14,810 bases of DNA, taken from CAYJOG01 sp964371695 [NCBI: uncultured bacterium]. GTDB lineage: Bacteria > CAYJOG01. The notes under the pieces were generated by a model that was not told the origin of the DNA, did no database searches, and saw nothing but the letters and a program-made list of their open reading frames with translations. Each line of letters starts with the position of its first letter. The first letter of the stretch is position 1. The translations under genes were made by a program, and so were the position numbers. Location of the stretch: positions 1-14,810 of the forward strand of contig CAYJOG010000020.1 in NCBI GenBank assembly GCA_964371695.1, given 5' to 3'. Below are positions 6,900-14,221 of this stretch, in pieces.

Positions 6900-8336
6900 A
6901 TGGACTTTTCAAACGGGCTTTTGATCAACGGGGAGTGGCGCAGGGCCAGCGATGGCGGGCAGATCGAGGTCATCAACCCAGCCACCGAAGAAGTCTTTGC
7001 CGCCGTTGCCCACGCCACGGTGCAGGACATGGACGAAGCGCTTGAGGCCGCCAAAAGGGGTTTTGAAACGTGGCGCAACACAGCGGCCTGGGACCGCGCA
7101 CGGCTTCTGCGCAAGGTGGCCGACGCCATGCAGCAGCAGGCCCCCGACATGGCCCGCGTGCTCACGCAGGAACAGGGCAAACCCCTGGCCGAGGCCACCG
7201 GCGAAATCCGCGCCGCCGCCGAACAGTTTGAGTGGTACGCCGAAGAAGCCAAACGCGCCTATGGCCAGATCATCGACGGTCATTCCCGCGCCCATCGCCT
7301 GATGGTGATGCTGCAGCCCACCGGCCCCGTGGCGGCGTTCACACCCTGGAACTTTCCGGTGCTGTTGCCCGCCCGCAAAATGGCCGCCGCCCTGGCCGCC
7401 GGTTGCAGCGTGATTGTGAAACCCGCCGAAGAATGCCCCCTGGCCTGCATGTGGATGGCGCGGCTGTGCGAAGAAGCCGGTTTGCCGCCGGGTGTGCTGG
7501 GGCTGCTCACCGGCGACCCGGCGGCCATCAGCGCCCATCTGGTGAACAGCCCGGTCTTCAAATAAATCAGCCTCTCCGGCTGGGTGCGCGTGGGCAGAGT
7601 GGTGGCCGAACAAGCCGCAGCGGGCCTTAAGAAACTCACCATGGAGCTGGGCGGCCACGCCCCCCTGATTGTGTTTGAAGACGCCGACGTGGAAGACGCC
7701 GCCCGCATTGCGGCGCTGGGAAAGTTCCGCAACAACGGCCAGGTGTGCATCGCCACCAGCCGACTGTTTGTTCACCAGTCCGTGGCCAAGAAATTTCTGA
7801 AAACTTTTGTGGAGGTGACCCGATCACTGCGCCTGGGCAATGGCCTGGAAACGGGCACGGACCTGGGGCCGCTTACCAGCGCACGGGGCTTGGCTGGCGC
7901 GGAATCGCTGGTGCAGCAGGCGGTGGGGGCCGGGGCCTCACTGATCACGGGGGGTTGCCGCAGCAGCAAGTTCGACAAGGGTTATTTTTTTGAACCCGCC
8001 GTGCTCACCGGCGTGACCGACGACATGGCCGTGATGCGCACGGAGCCTTTTGGCCCCGTGGCCCCCGTGGCCACGTTTGACACCTTCGACGAGGTGATCA
8101 CCCGCGCCAACAACACCGATTACGGTTTGGCCGGTTATGTGTTTACGCAAAACACCCGCACGGCGTTTCTCGCCAGCGAGGCGCTGGAGGTGGGCATGGT
8201 GGGCGTGAACAATCTGGTGATTGCCTCGGCGGAGATTCCCTTCGGCGGCGTCAAACAAAGTGGTTACGGCCGCGAAGGCGGCAGTTGGGGCATTCAGGAA
8301 TACCTTCAGACGAAATACATCAACATCAAGTTATAA
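6900..8336 (+). pseudogene. NAD(P)-dependent aldehyde dehydrogenase (succinate-semialdehyde type), in-frame stop
   Basis: Class-3-independent, GabD-like aldehyde dehydrogenase that would oxidise an aldehyde such as succinate or glutarate semialdehyde. Full length would be 478 residues, normal for the family. Seen in order: INGEWR and NPATEE at the N-terminus, FTPWNFP and KPAEECPL of the cofactor-binding region, catalytic Glu249 in MELGG, catalytic Cys283 in NNGQVC (34 residues apart, as expected), EPFGPVAPV, and FGGVKQSGYGREGG near the end. Codon 222 (7563-7565) is TAA and both halves remain in the same frame. Relatives usually have Lys or Arg here, in 'FKKIS'-like context, so one A-to-T change explains it. 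The downstream half holds both catalytic residues but lacks its own convincing start. The rest looks undamaged, which means the lesion is recent or an error. The gene is convergent with the ThDP enzyme. Confidence 0.85.
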
Positions 8337-10211
8337 CCCGATTTCCTGTCGCATCTCCTGCACGTCCTCACACCAGTTGCCCACGTTCCAGCGGCCAAAG
8401 GCCCCCAGTCCCCCCAGCGGGTTTTCACCAAAATACACCGGCAGATGAATCAGGCTCAGGCCGTTGTAGGCATGGGCTTTTTTCAGCGCAGCCTTCAGCG
8501 ACGCCACCGACCAGCCCCCAAAAATTGCCTTCACCCCCCGCACCGCCGAGGCCATGCGCACATAGTCCACCACCACACTGTCGTGGGTTTTATAGGTGTG
8601 GGCGTACTGGGCTTTTTGCAGCGAGGCGATGGCCCCCATGGCGCGGTTGTCCATGAGCAGAATGCAGGCATGAACCCGGTGTTCCACCGCATCAATCAGG
8701 GTTTGCGGATTCATCATGAAGGAACCATCGCCGGTGAACGCCACGGCGAATCGGGGTTCCTTCGCCAGCCCACCGGCCACCAGGGCGCTGGTGGCGAAGC
8801 CCATGTAACTGGCTCCGGTTTCGGTGAAGGTCTGAAACGGCGTGTCATCTTCCACCACCTGAAAACCATTCGCCTGCACGTCTCCCGCGTCGAAATATTT
8901 CACACCGCCCACGCTGTTTACAAACCTTGATGCGGCGAAAATCGCTGCGGGCTGCGTGAGTACCTCGCGCCCCCAGGTTTCATCAAACAACGTGGGTTGG
9001 TCATAACGGGCCTGTTTGAAGCGCTGCCATTTTTCTTTCTGCGCCGCGCAGGCCTTCAGCCACGAACTGTTTTTATGCGCCTGCGCCCCCAGCAACGGCA
9101 GCAGATTTTTGAGCGTGCCCCCGGCATCGCCCACCAGCGCCAGACCGTGGCGGTAATGGGTGGCCTCGTGGAATCCGCCGCTCAGGTGAATCACCCGTTT
9201 CACCTTGGGATAAGCCGTGCGAGAGCTGTCGCTCTGGCACACCGCCCGCGTGCCGATGGCCACCAGCAGATCGGCCCCCTCCATGGCGAAATTGCCGCAC
9301 AGGCTGCCCTTGCTGCCCCCCACCGTCATGTTGCGCGGGTGCCCATAGGGCAACACGCCCCCGGCACCCGGCGTATGCACCAGCATGCCATCCACCGCCT
9401 CCAGAAAATCCGCCAGCAACGGCCCCAGATGGCGACCGCCGCCCCCCACTTTCACTACCACACGCCGGGCCTGTTTCAGCCAGCGAGCCGCTTCATGCAG
9501 CAGGGTTTCATCCTGAGCAGGCGGCAGCACCAGCGGCACGGGTTGGGGCAACGCCAGCAGGTTGAAGTTTTTCATCACCTGGGGCTGTGTGTTGAGCGGC
9601 AGCAGCAAATAAAACGGCCCCGCACCGGCCGGGCGGTGGGTGCTCACAAAACCCCGCGCCAGCGCCTGGGGCAGCGCCTGGGGCGTGTGCAGGCTATAAG
9701 CCTCGCCCATGGTGCTCAGCAGTTTCAGAAACAGCCCCTGTTCGGGTTTGGGAATCTGCTGCATGTTGGGGCCTTCATCCCGCGTGGTTTCGTCGCCATA
9801 AATATGCCACACCCCCACGCCATTGCTGGCCGCCGCCAGAGACCCCGCCATGGCCTGCAAAGCACCGGGGCCGATGCTGGTGATCACCGCCGCCTGTTCG
9901 CCATAGGTCCAGCGCAGGGCCGTGGCCACGTGGGCGGCCTCTACCTCGTTGCGCACGTTGAAGGTTTCCAGCAGCCCTTCGGCTTCATAAATGCGCATCA
10001 CCTCGGCGAGATCCGTGGAGCCGTGGCCAAAAATCGCCACGAACTTGCGCACACCCAACTGCCACAGGCCCAGCACCAATGCTTCAGACAGCGTGAGGTC
10101 AAGCCGCCGAGCCAAAGCGCCGTTTTCGATGGCCTGGGGAATACCACCGTGTTTCAGCACGGCCCTGGCCCTTTTCTGGCGCGTTTTGTTGAGGTTAGAC
10201 AAGCTGGACAT
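8331..10211 (-). CDS. Thiamine-diphosphate-dependent enzyme, acetolactate synthase / IolD-like
   Basis: Three-domain ThDP enzyme of 626 residues from ATG 10211 (GTG 10217 would add two). The catalytic Glu89 is in NVRNE, followed by TSIGPGA, typical of the N-terminal PYR domain. The central Rossmann-like domain includes VVVKVGGGG and DLLVAIGTRAV. The C-terminal cofactor site is GDGS (494-497) through DN (521-522), the standard ThDP/Mg motif with the right spacing. The FGHG near residue 62 and the overall length resemble IolD (trihydroxycyclohexanedione hydrolase) more than acetolactate synthase, but no other inositol gene is in the window, so the substrate is open. A 12-base tandem unit (9660-9683) encodes QALPQAL. 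It is divergent from the MFS gene and its stop shares bases with the aldehyde dehydrogenase stop. Confidence 0.85.
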   Translation of the reverse strand: MSSLSNLNKTRQKRARAVLKHGGIPQAIENGALARRLDLTLSEALVLGLWQLGVRKFVAIFGHGSTDLAEVMRIYEAEGLLETFNVRNEVEAAHVATALRWTYGEQAAVITSIGPGALQAMAGSLAAASNGVGVWHIYGDETTRDEGPNMQQIPKPEQGLFLKLLSTMGEAYSLHTPQALPQALARGFVSTHRPAGAGPFYLLLPLNTQPQVMKNFNLLALPQPVPLVLPPAQDETLLHEAARWLKQARRVVVKVGGGGRHLGPLLADFLEAVDGMLVHTPGAGGVLPYGHPRNMTVGGSKGSLCGNFAMEGADLLVAIGTRAVCQSDSSRTAYPKVKRVIHLSGGFHEATHYRHGLALVGDAGGTLKNLLPLLGAQAHKNSSWLKACAAQKEKWQRFKQARYDQPTLFDETWGREVLTQPAAIFAASRFVNSVGGVKYFDAGDVQANGFQVVEDDTPFQTFTETGASYMGFATSALVAGGLAKEPRFAVAFTGDGSFMMNPQTLIDAVEHRVHACILLMDNRAMGAIASLQKAQYAHTYKTHDSVVVDYVRMASAVRGVKAIFGGWSVASLKAALKKAHAYNGLSLIHLPVYFGENPLGGLGAFGRWNVGNWCEDVQEMRQEIGL

Positions 10212-10224
10212 GGACACAGTTTAA

Positions 10225-10235
10225 GACGCGGCGTC
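10225..10235. promoter_or_regulatory. Palindrome GACGC-G-GCGTC ahead of the ThDP gene
   Basis: A perfect 5-bp dyad around one base ends 14 bases upstream of the ATG of the minus-strand gene. Its position suits an operator. It is short enough to occur by chance in GC-rich DNA. Confidence 0.25.
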
Positions 10236-10260
10236 AGAACAGGCTTGGCTTGGCTTAAAA

Positions 10261-10298
10261 CCCCTGACAAAACTCCCTCCGTGGAGTTTTGTCAGGGG
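10261..10298. repeat. Perfect 16-bp-arm hairpin in the divergent spacer
   Basis: The arms 10261-10276 and 10283-10298 are exact reverse complements around the loop CTCCGT. They begin CCCCTGACAAAAC and end in CAGGGG. On the minus strand the stem is followed by TTTTAA, terminator-like, but both flanking genes start here, so nothing should end at this point. It may be an operator, a leader attenuator, a palindromic repeat, or a boundary blocking transcription between the divergent genes. Confidence 0.75.
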
Positions 10299-10319
10299 AT
10301 CTTAGCCAGTCCCGGTTTT

Positions 10320-10332
10320 GACCAATTTGGTC
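10320..10332. promoter_or_regulatory. Palindrome GACCAA-T-TTGGTC ahead of the MFS gene
   Basis: A perfect 6-bp dyad around one base, 70 bases before the MFS start. Size and position fit a repressor site such as those near TetA- or MarR-controlled exporters, but no regulator gene is adjacent and no convincing -35/-10 pair could be placed. Confidence 0.35.
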
Positions 10333-10402
10333 CACCTGGAACATTTTGGCTGTTGCTCGCTACACTCTCTGGCCTTGGCCACACCGGCCCCTCGGCGCTC
10401 AA

Positions 10403-11776
10403 ATGTCCCGCTCACCCGAAAAAAAAGCCCTCACCGCCCTTTTCATGGTGGTGTTCATTGACCTGTTTGGTTTTGGCATGGTCATTCCACTCTTGCCCCA
10501 GATTGCCGACGCCTACACCGGCGCTGCGGCGGCGGCCAATGTCAAAAACATCCTGGCCGGTTCCCCCCTGCTGAGCTGGATGCCAGAGGACTGGCTGGGG
10601 CGTTTCTGCCACCTGTTTTTTGCCCAGAAAGGCTCGGCCACCGGCTGGCTGCTGGGACTGTTCAGCCTGATGCAGTTCATCTTCAGCCCCTTCTGGGGCA
10701 GCCTGAGCGACCGTTATGGCCGCAAACCCCTGCTGGTGTTTGGCCTGATGGGCAACATGACGGGCCACGCCATGTTTGCGCTGTCTACGGCGGCGGGGCC
10801 TCTGGCGCTGTTGTGGATGTATTTCTCACGCATTGTCACCGGTGTGAGCGGCGCCAACCTGCCCGTGGCGCAGGCTTACATTGCTGATCACACCGAACCC
10901 GCCCAGCGCGCCAAGGCCATGGGGCTGATTGGCGCGGCCTTTGGCCTGGGTTTCATTTTCGGCCCGGCCCTGGGGGGCATCCTGGCCGAAAAAATCAGTT
11001 GGGGCGCGCCCTTTTGGCTCGCGAGCGGCCTGAGCCTGTTGAGCGCCATTTTCGCCCAGGCCGTGTTGAAAGAAAGCGACCCCAGCCGCCGCAAGGCGGG
11101 CGCTGTGCGCGAAAAACGCCTGGTGCTGCTCAAAAGGGCGTGGAACACCCCTGGCCTGAAGGGGGCGCTACTGCTGTTTTTTCTCATCATGTTCGGCTTC
11201 ACCAACATGGAAGTCAGTTTTGTGCTGTTCGCCAAAGAAGTGTTGGGCCAGGGTCGCGACCACATCGGCTATCTCTTTTTCTGGGCGGGAGCGGTGATTG
11301 CTTTCACGCAGGGGTTCGCCATCGGCAAGCTGCGCAAACGTTTTCACGAGGCCAGCCTGATTCGCACCGGCACATGCTTCATGGCCCTGGCTTTGGGTCT
11401 GATGCCCCTGGCCGCCCCACTGCACAAGGGGGGACTGCTGGCCCTGGGGCTGGTTCCGGCGTGGCTGCCGCTGATTCTCCTTTGCCTGTTTGGCGTGGCC
11501 TTTGGCAACGGCATCAGCAATCCGTCGTTGTCCTCATATCTCAGCCGCCGCACGCCCGAAAACGTGCAGGGCGGCGTGCTGGGCGCGGCGCAATCGCTGG
11601 CCAGTCTGGCGCGGGTGCTGGGACCGATTTTCGCCGGTCAGGTGTTCAACCGACTGGGCCACGCCCGCACGCTGTGGGTGGGCAGCACCGTGATGGCAAT
11701 CGGCGTGCTGGTGGCCTTTTTTCTTCTGGATACACACGACCATGCGGGGCCTGAAATCAGCACCCACGGCACCTGA
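10403..11776 (+). CDS. MFS drug:proton antiporter, TetA-like (DHA1 family)
   Basis: Inner-membrane exporter of 457 residues from ATG 10403, with about 12 hydrophobic helices. Helix 1 reads VVFIDLFGFGMVIPLLP with Asp20, as in TetA-type proteins. Motif A, GSLSDRYGRKP (99-109), follows helix 2, and motif C of antiporters, GLGFIFGPALGG (181-192), is in helix 5. The substrate cannot be told from sequence; close relatives include tetracycline exporters and many uncharacterised pumps. The outward loop between helices 1 and 2 is unusually long (about residues 35-78). An in-frame ATG at 10346 would add 19 Pro/Trp-rich residues and is unlikely. No good Shine-Dalgarno sequence is seen. The stop is 4 bases from that of the convergent biotin ligase. 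Confidence 0.9.
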   Translation: MSRSPEKKALTALFMVVFIDLFGFGMVIPLLPQIADAYTGAAAAANVKNILAGSPLLSWMPEDWLGRFCHLFFAQKGSATGWLLGLFSLMQFIFSPFWGSLSDRYGRKPLLVFGLMGNMTGHAMFALSTAAGPLALLWMYFSRIVTGVSGANLPVAQAYIADHTEPAQRAKAMGLIGAAFGLGFIFGPALGGILAEKISWGAPFWLASGLSLLSAIFAQAVLKESDPSRRKAGAVREKRLVLLKRAWNTPGLKGALLLFFLIMFGFTNMEVSFVLFAKEVLGQGRDHIGYLFFWAGAVIAFTQGFAIGKLRKRFHEASLIRTGTCFMALALGLMPLAAPLHKGGLLALGLVPAWLPLILLCLFGVAFGNGISNPSLSSYLSRRTPENVQGGVLGAAQSLASLARVLGPIFAGQVFNRLGHARTLWVGSTVMAIGVLVAFFLLDTHDHAGPEISTHGT

Positions 11777-11780
11777 AAAA

Positions 11781-12569
11781 TCAACCCCCTTCCAAAATAC
11801 GGGCGGCAGAAAATCGTTTTTCCTGGCCTTCTGAATCCGTCACCAGCAAACGGCCCTTGTCATCCACGCCCCGGATGACGACCGGCAGGTGCTGGCCTTC
11901 TGAGACCTCCAGTTTCACCCGTTCACCGGCCCAGGCCATCGCGTCGCGATACTCCGCCAACCACCGGCCCGCGCCGGTGAGGTCCTTCATCGAGCGCCAG
12001 AAAACATCCAAAATCTCCGACAACCAGATCAAACGGTGACGCACCGGCAAACCCGCCTGCAAGAGCGATGTGGGGCCATGGGGCGCCTGGGGGAGTCCTG
12101 CCCCTTCCACCGGCAGCAGGTTCAGCCCCAGGCCCACCACGGCACGGGTGTTGTTCCCGGTGGTGGAAGACTCCACCAGAATCCCCGCCAATTTGCCCCC
12201 CTGCCACAGCACGTCGTTGGGCCACTTCAGTTGGGTTTCCAGGCCATACACCCCCAGCGCCCGCCACAGGCACCAGCCGGTATACAGCGGCAGCAGGGGC
12301 AACACGCCGGGGGATAATCCGGTCACCACCCAGCTTGCGGCCAGGTTCTCAGGCCGGTGCGCCCACACACGGCCATGCTGGCCCCGCCCCTGTGTCTGGT
12401 GGGTGGCCACGGCCACAGCCCCGTGGGGCAGGTGGCGGATCTTCGCCTCGGTGTTGGTGCTTTGTGTGGTGTGAAACAGCCACAGCGGCACGCCGGGCGT
12501 GTGGCGGTTGAGTGTGAGCCGGAGCTGGACCAGGGGGCCGGCGGGTGTGGTGGTGAGGGATTTCATCAT
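11781..12569 (-). CDS. birA: Biotin--[acetyl-CoA-carboxylase] ligase (BirA, catalytic type only)
   Basis: Activates biotin with ATP and attaches it to the carrier lysine of biotin-dependent carboxylases in the cytoplasm. The 262-residue protein shows STN (37-39), the biotinyl-AMP loop GRGQHGR (61-67), LKWPNDVLWQGGKLAGILVE (114-133, with Lys126 in the substrate site) and VVGLGLN (144-150). A small C-terminal beta domain follows. There is no N-terminal winged helix, so it should not act as a biotin operon repressor (group I enzyme). Two ATG codons in a row (12569 and 12566) are possible starts. It diverges from the thioredoxin-like lipoprotein, with only 41 bases between the starts. Confidence 0.92.
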   Translation of the reverse strand: MMKSLTTTPAGPLVQLRLTLNRHTPGVPLWLFHTTQSTNTEAKIRHLPHGAVAVATHQTQGRGQHGRVWAHRPENLAASWVVTGLSPGVLPLLPLYTGWCLWRALGVYGLETQLKWPNDVLWQGGKLAGILVESSTTGNNTRAVVGLGLNLLPVEGAGLPQAPHGPTSLLQAGLPVRHRLIWLSEILDVFWRSMKDLTGAGRWLAEYRDAMAWAGERVKLEVSEGQHLPVVIRGVDDKGRLLVTDSEGQEKRFSAARILEGG

Positions 12570-12597
12570 CGGGACTGGTGAGCCGAAACACCACCAC

Positions 12598-12603
12598 TAT
12601 ACT
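12598..12603 (+). promoter_or_regulatory. Possible -10 box (TATACT) for the lipoprotein gene
   Basis: TATACT matches the sigma-70 -10 consensus at five of six positions and lies 7 bases before ATG 12611. Transcription from it would give an almost leaderless message. No good -35 box is visible at 16-18 bases upstream. The start has no Shine-Dalgarno sequence, which fits a leaderless message but does not prove it. Confidence 0.25.
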
Positions 12604-12610
12604 TCCCGTC

Positions 12611-13768
12611 ATGTTCAAAAAACGCCGCCTGCCCCACCCCTTTTGGCTTTCTGCCCTGTGCGCCCTGCTGATGATTTCAGCGGTGGGCTGTTCACAAAAG
12701 TCCAAAGAAAAACCCGGCACGGAAAAAGAAGCTGCGGTGACCAAAGAAGGCGAAGACGCACCGAAAGAATCCATCGGCGAAGACAAAGGCACCGAGACCG
12801 AAGTGAACAAACCCAGCGCGGTGCCGAGCGGCGAAGCCATCGTGGGCCAGCCCCTGCCCGACGTGCAGCTCAAGGACATCACCGGCAACACCGTGCAATT
12901 GCGCGACCTGTTTTTTGGCAAAACCGGCGTGGTGGTTTTTGTGGGCGAAGAATGCCCCCCCTGCGTGACCGAACTCAAAAAGCTGAATGACCACCTTGCA
13001 GCGGGCAAACTGCCGGTGTCGGTGGTGGTGATTGGTCGCGATCAGGCCGGGGCGGACCCCGTGCTGAAAGAAGCGGGGGTTTCCTTTCCCCTGTTTCTGG
13101 ACGCCTTTGGGGAGGGCGGCATCAAGCTGGGTGTGCGGGCCAAGGGCACGTTTTTTCTGGTGGACAATCTGGGCCGCCTGCAAACCACCGGCCAACTGGA
13201 AGTGGCCAAGGACACCAGCGGCGGCGGCACTTTTCTCGACATGATTTCCGCCGCCACCAAGGGCAAGTATCCCGACCCACGCCTGTGGGACACCGACCCC
13301 TGGAAGCGCTGGGCCGCCGGAGACCTGGCTAAACGCAAACCCGCCCCGGCGTTTGCCCTGGCGGCGCTGAACGGCAAAACCTATGCCCTTCAGTCGGTGC
13401 TGAAAAAACAGAATGTGGTGCTGATTTTTTTCAACCGCCGCTGTCCCCACTGCACCAAAGAGCTTCCCATTGTGCAGAAGTTCTATGAAGCCGAGGCCAA
13501 AAACCTGAACTTTGAGGTGCTGGCCCTCACCCCCAGCCCCGATGCAACAGAGGACAACGAAATTCGCACCTACGCCCGCGATTACAGCCTCACCTTTCCC
13601 ATCCTGCCCCTGCGAGATGAGCACGAGGAACTCTTCACCAGCTACGGCATCAGCAGCAATCCGGCCTGGGGCGTGATTGGCCAGGACGGCAAGTTCTACC
13701 TCAGCAACACCGGCGAACACCCCGACATTGGCCAAGCCTTGGGGGCGGCGCTCAAAGAGCTGCAATAA
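12611..13768 (+). CDS. Lipoprotein with two thioredoxin-like (TlpA/AhpC-type) domains
   Basis: Probable envelope thiol-disulfide protein of 385 residues. ATG 12611 opens MFKKRR, a hydrophobic helix and the lipobox AVGC with Cys27 as lipid anchor; an in-frame GTG/ATG-like start at 12578 would spoil this signal. A charged Lys/Glu-rich linker (28-75) is followed by domain 1 (about 80-225), with VGQPLPDVQLKD and the motif CPPC (115-118). Domain 2 (about 245-385) has ALNGKTYALQS and CPHC (278-281). Both CxxC pairs are intact, and two redoxin domains in one lipoprotein are uncommon. Possible jobs are cytochrome c maturation, reduction of envelope disulfides or peroxide removal. The gene is probably co-transcribed with the RNase H-fold gene 18 bases downstream. 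Confidence 0.85.
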   Translation: MFKKRRLPHPFWLSALCALLMISAVGCSQKSKEKPGTEKEAAVTKEGEDAPKESIGEDKGTETEVNKPSAVPSGEAIVGQPLPDVQLKDITGNTVQLRDLFFGKTGVVVFVGEECPPCVTELKKLNDHLAAGKLPVSVVVIGRDQAGADPVLKEAGVSFPLFLDAFGEGGIKLGVRAKGTFFLVDNLGRLQTTGQLEVAKDTSGGGTFLDMISAATKGKYPDPRLWDTDPWKRWAAGDLAKRKPAPAFALAALNGKTYALQSVLKKQNVVLIFFNRRCPHCTKELPIVQKFYEAEAKNLNFEVLALTPSPDATEDNEIRTYARDYSLTFPILPLRDEHEELFTSYGISSNPAWGVIGQDGKFYLSNTGEHPDIGQALGAALKELQ

Positions 13769-13786
13769 GCCGCCTATCATGAAAGC

Positions 13787-14200
13787 ATGACTCCCCCCTC
13801 GCCGGGCCGTGTGCTGGTGATTGATCCGGGCCGTGACAAATACGGCTGGGCGGTTTTTGTAGACGGCGCGCCTGCCCAAAAAGGCGTGCAGCAGACCGAC
13901 GACGCGCCCCTGCACCTGCGGGAAATCGCACGGGGCGTGGACCGCGCCCTGGTGGGCAAAGGCACGCACCGGGAGCCTTTTCTCAGACACCTGCAAGACC
14001 TGGACGTGCCCGCAGAAGTGGTGGATGAAACGGGCACCACCCAGGCGGGCATCGCCCTCTATTTTCTGCACGAGGCCCCACGGGGACCGCTGTGGTGGTT
14101 CCGGCGGCTCCTGAACATGCCCCGCCGCCCCATAGACGACTGGGCCGCCGTGGCCATCGGCCAACGCTTTTTTGCCTCAAAACAGGGCCCGACACTGTGA
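13787..14200 (+). CDS. RuvX/YqgF-like RNase H-fold resolvase-type protein
   Basis: A 137-residue protein of the RNase H-like fold, close to the 'resolvase-like' relatives of YqgF found in cyanobacteria and Firmicutes. The canonical family trims pre-16S rRNA; the role of this branch is less sure. Three acidic metal-binding positions are visible: Asp13 in VIDPGRDKYGWAV, Glu81 in VVDETGTT and Asp117/118 in PIDDWAAVAIG. The stretch APRGPLWWFRRLL before the last motif is also typical. Length is normal. The start ATG 13787 follows the lipoprotein by 18 bases, so the two likely share a message. The stop overlaps a 12-base palindrome. Confidence 0.82.
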   Translation: MTPPSPGRVLVIDPGRDKYGWAVFVDGAPAQKGVQQTDDAPLHLREIARGVDRALVGKGTHREPFLRHLQDLDVPAEVVDETGTTQAGIALYFLHEAPRGPLWWFRRLLNMPRRPIDDWAAVAIGQRFFASKQGPTL

Positions 14201-14210
14201 CCACGTGGTC
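14199..14210. repeat. 12-base palindrome at convergent gene ends
   Basis: GACCACGTGGTC is self-complementary over all 12 bases. It covers the last bases of the RNase H-fold gene and lies 12 bases from the end of the convergent glycosidase gene. No T-run follows on either strand, so it is not a normal terminator. Confidence 0.5.
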
Positions 14211-14221
14211 TGTGACAACCC

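Noticed and set aside
7584-8336. A separate short dehydrogenase starting at GTG 7584
   Set aside because: The upstream half is in the same frame and completes the family domain, and no ribosome-binding site precedes this GTG.
9660-9683. Tandem repeat of a 12-base unit in the ThDP gene
   Set aside because: Only two units, in frame, encoding QALPQAL; likely ordinary small duplication in coding sequence.
8997-10574. 525-residue plus-strand frame opposite the ThDP enzyme
   Set aside because: It is rich in His, Arg and Gln with no recognisable domain, and it lies antisense to a gene with clear catalytic motifs.
12692-14164. 490-residue minus-strand frame opposite the lipoprotein and RNase H-fold genes
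   Set aside because: It spans two real genes and their spacer and has shadow-type composition.
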